64,000 nt of DNA from Streptomyces sp. Edi2 (GTDB lineage: Bacteria; Actinomycetota; Actinomycetes; Streptomycetales; Streptomycetaceae). The position numbers and the translations under genes are program-made. The first letter of the stretch is position 1. Each line of letters opens with the position of its first letter. Under the pieces are notes generated by a model that saw nothing but the letters and a program-made list of their open reading frames with translations, was not told the origin of the DNA and did not search any database. The DNA lies in assembly GCF_040253635.1 (NCBI RefSeq), contig NZ_JBEJGX010000003.1, positions 8,519,501 through 8,583,500 of the forward strand, written 5' to 3'. Of this stretch, positions 59,987 through 64,000 are shown piece after piece.

Positions 59987-60736
59987 ATGGACGGACAGCT
60001 GATCGCCTTCACCGGAGTCGCCGCGGGCATGGTCGCCATGCCGGGCGCGGATTTCGCGGTCGTGGTGCGCAATGCGCTCGACTCGCGCCGGGCGGGGGTG
60101 GCGGCCGCCGTCGGAGTCGCGGGCGGGCTGCTGGTGCACACCGCTCTGGCGGTGGCCGGTCTCGCGGCGGTGCTGGTCGCCGTGCCCGCGCTCTTCGGCG
60201 CGGTCCAACTCCTGGGCGGCTGCTACCTGTTGTACCTCGGTGCCCGCGCCCTGACCACGGCCTTCCGGCGCCCGGCGGCCACCACGGACAGTACGACCCG
60301 CATGGACAGTACAACCCGCATGGACAGCACGACCCGCACGGATGGCTCGACCTGCATGGCCGGTACGGACCGCGCGGACCGCACGGCGGCGGGCATGCGG
60401 CCCGACGGCACCCCGCCCGCCGCCCTCCTGGGCACTGCGCAGAGCCTGCGCCAGGGCTTTCTGACCAATGCCCTCAACCCCAAGGCGCCCGTCCTCTTCC
60501 TCAGTCTGCTGCCGCAGTTCGTTCCGGCGGGGGCGCCCGCGCTGCCCCGTACGCTGCTGCTCGCCACGATGGTCGTCGCCATGGCGCTGGTGTGGTTCCC
60601 CGCCGTCGCCCTGCTGGTCGACCGGCTGGGCGTCTGGTTGCGCCGCCCCTCGGTGGCCCGCGCCCTGGAAGCCACCACCGGAGCGCTGCTCACGGCCCTG
60701 GGAGGCATCCTGCTCGTCGAGCTGGCGCTGTCCTGA
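59987..60736 (+). CDS. LysE-family amino-acid/metabolite exporter
   Basis: 249 residues, about six helices. AGMVAMPGADFAVVVRNALD is the family's first-helix block, and LRQGFLTNALNPKAPVLFLS the conserved N-P-K block after the cytosolic loop. The loop (about 98-140) contains four or five copies of a hexapeptide like DSTTRM encoded by an 18-bp tandem repeat. It exports small solutes across the membrane. Divergent LysR suggests induction by the exported compound. Confidence 0.9.
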   Translation: MDGQLIAFTGVAAGMVAMPGADFAVVVRNALDSRRAGVAAAVGVAGGLLVHTALAVAGLAAVLVAVPALFGAVQLLGGCYLLYLGARALTTAFRRPAATTDSTTRMDSTTRMDSTTRTDGSTCMAGTDRADRTAAGMRPDGTPPAALLGTAQSLRQGFLTNALNPKAPVLFLSLLPQFVPAGAPALPRTLLLATMVVAMALVWFPAVALLVDRLGVWLRRPSVARALEATTGALLTALGGILLVELALS

Positions 60737-60889
60737 GAGCGGCGCGCCCAGGGCTGTTCACGGGGTGCGGTGGACGGGAGGCGGGCAAGGGGGCGGCAAG
60801 GAGGCAGGCAGTGGCAGTCCGCACAGGCGGCGGACTCAGCAGCCCGCTGCGTGGCGTAGCGAACGGGCCGGATCGGCTTGATCGGCAGA

Positions 60890-60950
60890 TCAGCAGATCG
60901 GTCAGATCCGCCTGATCGGCCAGGTCTGCCAGGTCTGCCAGGTCTGTCGG
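60890..60950. repeat. short direct repeats (GATCGGCAG / CCAGGTCTG)
   Basis: Several imperfect copies of GATCGGCAGATC and three successive CCAGGTCTG units lie between the LysE gene and the NlpC gene. The rest of this 295-base gap shows no gene. Confidence 0.55.
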
Positions 60951-61031
60951 CACGGCCGGCTCGCCCCAGCAGCTCGGCGAAATCGGCCCAACACCTTGGT
61001 AATTGGCCGATCGGAAGATGAACGCCCAGGA

Positions 61032-61508
61032 TCACCCCACCCGCCCGTACCAGACCGAACGGCTCCAGATCCGTTCCAGCCGCACCACGCTCCCGGCCTT
61101 GGGGGCATGCCACATCCGGCCCCGGCCCGCGTAGATGCCGACGTGGTAAATGCCGCTGCGCGAATGGAAGAAGACCAGATCGCCGCGGCGGCGCGCGCCG
61201 GCCGGGATGTGCCGGGTGCGGCCGTACTGCGCGGCGGCGGTGCGTGGCAGCAAGCGGCCGGCGCGTTTGAACGAGTACAGCATCAGCCCCGAACAGTCGA
61301 AGGCGTGCGGCCCCTGGGCGCCGTACCGGTAGGGAGCTCCGCTCTTGGAAGCCGCGATCCGCAGCGCATGGGCGGACACGGATGCGGCGGCTTCGGCATT
61401 CCCGGCCGCTCCTGGAGCGACGGTGGTCCCGCCGAGCGTGACCAGCGTCAGAGCGGTGACGGTGCCGGCGCGCGCCAGCAGATTCGGCGTATGCATGCGC
61501 ATGGTCAT
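61032..61508 (-). CDS. secreted NlpC/P60-type peptidoglycan endopeptidase
   Basis: 158 residues from ATG 61508, with GAAGGG upstream (a TTG two codons earlier is less likely). Signal peptide at about 5-45 (NLLARAGTVTALTLVTLGGT). The domain has Cys in HAFDCSGLMLYSFKRAG, His in YHVGIYAGRGRMWHAPK and a second His in that block, the catalytic triad. It cuts peptide stems in the wall. A ydaO-type c-di-AMP riboswitch occupies its leader, a common arrangement for wall hydrolases in Streptomyces. Confidence 0.9.
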   Translation of the reverse strand: MTMRMHTPNLLARAGTVTALTLVTLGGTTVAPGAAGNAEAAASVSAHALRIAASKSGAPYRYGAQGPHAFDCSGLMLYSFKRAGRLLPRTAAAQYGRTRHIPAGARRRGDLVFFHSRSGIYHVGIYAGRGRMWHAPKAGSVVRLERIWSRSVWYGRVG

Positions 61509-61515
61509 GCGCAAA

Positions 61516-61665
61516 CCCTTCGTCAGCCGCCTGCGAAGGAAGACCTGTCGGGTTCGGGCAGGCGAAGATGCCCGGCCGTGCGTACGGCTTCACCCCAAGG
61601 AGCCCTCGGCCGTGTTGGCCGGGACCCCGTCCTGCTCGGGTCCTCCGCTCCCGCCGGTCCACGTC
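61516..61665 (-). ncRNA. ydaO/yuaA-type c-di-AMP riboswitch
   Basis: On the minus strand GGAGGACCC (61646-61638), GGGGTGAAGCC (61596-61586), CCGAACCCGACAGG (61557-61544) and GCAGGCGGCTGACGAAGGG (61534-61516) occur in the order and spacing of the actinobacterial c-di-AMP riboswitch in front of cell-wall hydrolase genes. The NlpC/P60 start follows seven bases later. The 5' boundary is approximate. Confidence 0.75.
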
Positions 61666-61989
61666 GTCGACCGGACGTCCGGCACGGCGGCGGGATTAGG
61701 CGCCCGTCCGGACCGCCCCGTCGCTGTGGCGGGGTCTTGTCGTCGAAGGGATCGTCACGCACCTGGCATCCGAATTCCGAGTTGAAAATGCCGTATGTGA
61801 GATGGGTCACAATTGCCCCGAATGGTTAGTTTTGTTCCCTCAGGTGCCGCGGCGCGGGGTGTGGCACCCCGCGGACCAGGGGCGAAACATCGGGGACGGA
61901 GGAATTGTGCCCGCACTGCGCAATTCGTCGCCTCCTCAGATCGGGTGCGGACGCTACGCCGTATGCGCAGCCACGATGCGTGTGCCGGG
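61666..61989. other. gap upstream of the riboswitch, probable promoter region
   Basis: About 320 bases without a gene. The part 61785-61845 (GTTGAAAATG, TTAGTTTTG) is A/T-rich and is the likely promoter of the riboswitch transcript. Confidence 0.4.
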
Positions 61990-62307
61990 TCAGATCTTCT
62001 CGGGTGGCGGCATCGTCACCAGCCCGGCCCGGCGCTCGCCGTCCAGGACCCGCAGCGCCCGGGTCAGCGTCGCGCAGTGCAGGTCGGTCTCGCCCCGGTG
62101 GTGCATCAGCGTCAGGGCGTCCCGCAGCCGGGTGGCCTTGCCGACCAGCGCCTGGGCGGCGCGCAGGCCGCTGTAGGTGCCGCCGCAGCGGGCCGGGTTG
62201 ATCCGGCCCAGCAGGTCGATCACCTCCAGGTAGCTGTCGATGAGTTCACCCTCCGCGCGGGTCAGTGCGGGCAGCGGCGGCGGTTCGGGCGGCAGCATCG
62301 GGCTCAC
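61990..62307 (-). CDS. small unknown protein coupled to clpP
   Basis: 105 residues from ATG 62307, overlapping the ClpP-family stop by ATGA (62304-62307). A Pro-rich start ([20 protein letters not shown]) is followed by helices with [20 protein letters not shown] and [18 protein letters not shown]. No family is recognised. Coupling suggests a regulator, adaptor or partner of the peptidase. Confidence 0.65.
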   Translation of the reverse strand: MSPMLPPEPPPLPALTRAEGELIDSYLEVIDLLGRINPARCGGTYSGLRAAQALVGKATRLRDALTLMHHRGETDLHCATLTRALRVLDGERRAGLVTMPPPEKI

Positions 62308-62939
62308 CGCGCCACGGGCCGGGACGCCGACAGCTTGCGGTTACGGGTGATCTGGTCGATCAGGCCGTACTCCTGGGCGGCGGGGGCATCGAAGATCTTG
62401 TCGCGCTCGATATCGGTGGCGATCCGCTCGCGGGTCTGCCCGGTGTGCTTCGCCAGCATCTCTTCCAGTACGTCGCGGGTGCGCAGCATCTCCAGCGCCT
62501 GGATCTGCAGGTCGCTGGCCTGCCCCTCGACGGGTTCGCTGAACGACGGCTGATGGATCAGGACCCGGGCGCCGGGCAGCGCGAGCCGCTTTCCGGGGGT
62601 GCCGGCGGCCAGCAGCACCGCGGCGGAGGAGGCGGCCTGCCCCAGGCAGACGGTCTCCACGTCGCACGACACGAAGTGCATCGTGTCGTAGATGGCGGTC
62701 ATCGCGGTGAAGGAGCCGCCGGGGGAGTTGATGTAGAGCGAGATGTCCTGGTCGGGCGCGGCGTGTTCGAGGTGGATGAACTGTGCCATCACATCGTTGG
62801 CGGAGGTGTCGTCGATCGGGGTGCCCAGAAAGATGATGCGCTCGCCGAGCAGCTTGGAATACGGGTCCATGGTGCGCGTGCCCTGCGCGGTGCGCTCGGT
62901 GAACTCCGGAAGGACATAGCGGGCCGTCGGTTGCAGCAT
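62304..62939 (-). CDS. clpP: ATP-dependent Clp protease proteolytic subunit (ClpP paralogue)
   Basis: 211 residues. Catalytic triad Ser104 ([15 protein letters not shown]), His129 (VLIHQPSF) and Asp180 (TDIERDKIF) are all present. [12 protein letters not shown] is the oxyanion strand. This resembles the accessory ClpP3-type subunits of Streptomyces rather than ClpP1/P2, which usually occur as a clpP3-clpP4 pair; here only one is present. GAGGAG precedes ATG 62939. A TGTAC palindrome lies 22 bases upstream of the start. Confidence 0.88.
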   Translation of the reverse strand: MLQPTARYVLPEFTERTAQGTRTMDPYSKLLGERIIFLGTPIDDTSANDVMAQFIHLEHAAPDQDISLYINSPGGSFTAMTAIYDTMHFVSCDVETVCLGQAASSAAVLLAAGTPGKRLALPGARVLIHQPSFSEPVEGQASDLQIQALEMLRTRDVLEEMLAKHTGQTRERIATDIERDKIFDAPAAQEYGLIDQITRNRKLSASRPVAR

Positions 62940-62961
62940 GTCTGCTCCTCTCCTCGTGAAA

Positions 62962-62980
62962 AATGTACAGGATGTACATT
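62962..62980. promoter_or_regulatory. AATGTAC-N5-GTACATT operator candidate
   Basis: A perfect seven-base inverted repeat (62962-62968 and 62974-62980), directly upstream of the ClpP ribosome binding site. A repressor binding here would block transcription. Confidence 0.6.
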
Positions 62981-63154
62981 CAGTTGGAATGAGACTCGAT
63001 TCTAGTGATCAAGTCAACTGTCCAGGTCAGAGGCCGTTTTGACTCCTCGTCGAGGGCGTATGTCTCACAAATCTTTTGCGCAGTCGTAACTGAATAGGCG
63101 CCCCTCGGGGTGGGGTGATTTGATCTTGCTGTCCGTTATGGTGATGCTTGTGGA

Positions 63155-63500
63155 TCATGTCGCCTGCTGGCCCGCTGCCCACGTATGAGGAGCTCGCCGC
63201 ACTGGTGGTCGAGCTGCGGGCCGAGTTGACGGCGACCCGCGCGGAGTTGGTGGTGGCGCGTTCCGAGGTGGCGGCAGCGAAGGCCCGGATCGCGGATCTG
63301 GAAGCCGGCTGGGCGCGAATTCGAAGAATTCCTCGAAGCCGCCGTCGTCGGACGGGTTGGCCAAGCGGGCGGCTGCGCGTCCACCTGGCTATGACGGTGC
63401 GCGAGCTCTTGGTCCGTGCCAACGCGACCGCTACGCACGACCGCACCGAGGCAGTGGCAGACCTGCGGGTGGCCGCCGGCGCATTGGGCTGAAGCAGTCC
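63155..63500 (+). pseudogene. IS66-family transposase, N-terminal fragment with frameshift
   Basis: PTYEELAALVVELRAELTAT and KARIADLEAG open the coiled-coil start of an IS66 TnpC transposase. The frame changes near 63315 and GANSKNSSKPPSSDGLAKRA, the conserved IS66 N-S-S-x-P-P-S-S-D block, follows in the next frame to about 63380. The catalytic part is missing. The segment GTAACTGAATAGGCGCCCC upstream (63086-63104) could be the IS end. Confidence 0.7.
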
Positions 63501-63534
63501 GCACGAAATGACGCAGAGGGAGACGTTTCGTCGC

Positions 63535-63756
63535 ATGCTGCTGGGCATCTCACTGCCGAAGTGGTCGGCTGTGCAGTGGGACTCCATGGCCGCAGCGCCC
63601 TCGGGCGAGGTCAGGCCTCACTCGATCGGGACAGGATACGAGTCCTCGGGAGCCGCGTGGCACAAGGCGTGGGGCGAGGCCCATCGGGTTGCCCGGCGCA
63701 TCGAGAAGCAGCAATGTGCCCGAGTTCAAAACGGTGAAGCTGACGCGTCGGAGTAG
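63535..63756 (+). CDS. hypothetical small protein
   Basis: 73 residues from ATG 63535 (ATG 63508 also possible). LLGISLPKWSAVQWDSMAAA and WHKAWGEAHRVARRIEKQQC read as a small helical protein. Codon bias is moderate. The family is unknown. Confidence 0.4.
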   Translation: MLLGISLPKWSAVQWDSMAAAPSGEVRPHSIGTGYESSGAAWHKAWGEAHRVARRIEKQQCARVQNGEADASE

Positions 63757-63833
63757 GTCGCAGACGGCCGATTGCGCCTGCTTTCGATGGGCACTCGCCA
63801 AGAAAGCTCGGCACGATCGGTGGGGGCGACCTT

Positions 63834-64000
63834 GTGGTGGCCCCGGGCGACCTGCCCAAGCCGGACCAGGACGCGCCGGAGACCGTGAGCCCCACCGGCC
63901 AGGCCACTGGTGCGGACCGAGCCGCGATGGCCTAGGCCGGCCCGTTCCTGACCACCGCCCAGGGCAACCGGCTCCACGACACGAACCACTCCCTCAAGGC
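63834..64000 (+). pseudogene. catalase (large-subunit type) N-terminus with in-frame TAG, runs off the window
   Basis: From GTG 63834 the frame reads LPKPDQDAPETVSPTGQATG then ADRAAMA, then TAG at 63933-63935, then AGPFLTTAQGNRLHDTNHSL. This is the start of a clade 2 (KatE-type) catalase, in which the position of TAG is normally Gln (A-M-A-Q-A-G-P). A CAG to TAG change is the simplest explanation. The haem domain would lie beyond the window. Confidence 0.7.

Overview
The window is typical Streptomyces chromosome. GC content is very high, third codon positions are almost all G or C, GTG and TTG starts are common, and several genes belong to actinobacterial families (DUF4232 lipoprotein, the MAB_1171c/XRE/ImmA cassette, ECF41 sigma factor, MmyB-type XRE regulator). 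Housekeeping genes (purB, mug, the biotin genes bioB-bioA-bioD and divergent bioF, a pair of CBS/CNNM membrane proteins) are separated by accessory blocks. No tRNA, rRNA or CRISPR array was seen.

Layout. 1-3 kb: edge-cut secreted phosphoesterase, then a purB-mug operon. 3.1-5.1 kb: remnants of a tyrosine integrase and of a phytase-like esterase, closed by a 22-bp perfect hairpin. 5.2-8.0 kb: a leftward four-gene cassette (XRE regulator, ImmA-like protein, MAB_1171c-type membrane protein, PAP2-like membrane protein). 8.3-9.8 kb: a frameshifted small gene and mostly empty sequence. 9.8-12.7 kb: GDSL hydrolase, divergent TetR with a perfect 22-bp palindrome between them, and a FAD monooxygenase carrying a 48-bp in-frame repeat. 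12.7-15.1 kb: two CNNM/CBS proteins. 15.4-30.4 kb: small accessory genes, including a carboxymuconolactone decarboxylase with a consensus-matching ECF41 promoter, a membrane-anchored HTH protein, a double-headed MerR protein, an ECF41 sigma factor with an SRPBCC partner, a CAP-domain secreted protein and a Doc-like toxin-antitoxin pair.

30.6-35.3 kb holds the biotin genes. 35.3-42.8 kb holds an unknown protein, a GNAT enzyme, an IS5-family element flanked by CTAG, an XRE/aldo-keto reductase/hydrolase group with a frameshift, and a TetR divergon with two matching 17-bp operators. 43.4-45.8 kb encodes a 668-residue protein ending in a propeller-like repeat region, with a small partner. 46-49 kb contains a Ku fragment, a DUF6313-type membrane protein, unknown small proteins and a TOPRIM-like fragment.

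49.06-58.2 kb is a decayed Tn554-type transposon (tnpA-tnpB-tnpC). Its tnpB gene is interrupted by a 4.95-kb element carrying a translationally coupled trio (tyrosine integrase, HTH protein, 807-residue zinc-ribbon protein with a degenerate recombinase domain) plus an XRE/DUF2975 pair. Removing 50178-55127, or the equivalent shifted by 3 bp, restores the tnpB reading frame across the junction. 58.6-64 kb: an IS remnant, a LysR/LysE divergon, an NlpC/P60 hydrolase behind a ydaO-type c-di-AMP riboswitch, a ClpP-family peptidase with a coupled small gene, an IS66 remnant, and a catalase gene start with an in-frame TAG.

Regulatory logic that can be read from the bases: the ECF41 factor at 25.8 kb has its own near-consensus promoter, and a full match (TGTCACA-N16-CGTC) lies in front of the decarboxylase gene at 19.2 kb. 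Palindromes lie in the regulator/target intergenic regions at 10.6, 28.8, 42.2 and 51.1 kb, and further ones at 12.7, 34.0 and 63.0 kb have no adjacent cognate regulator.
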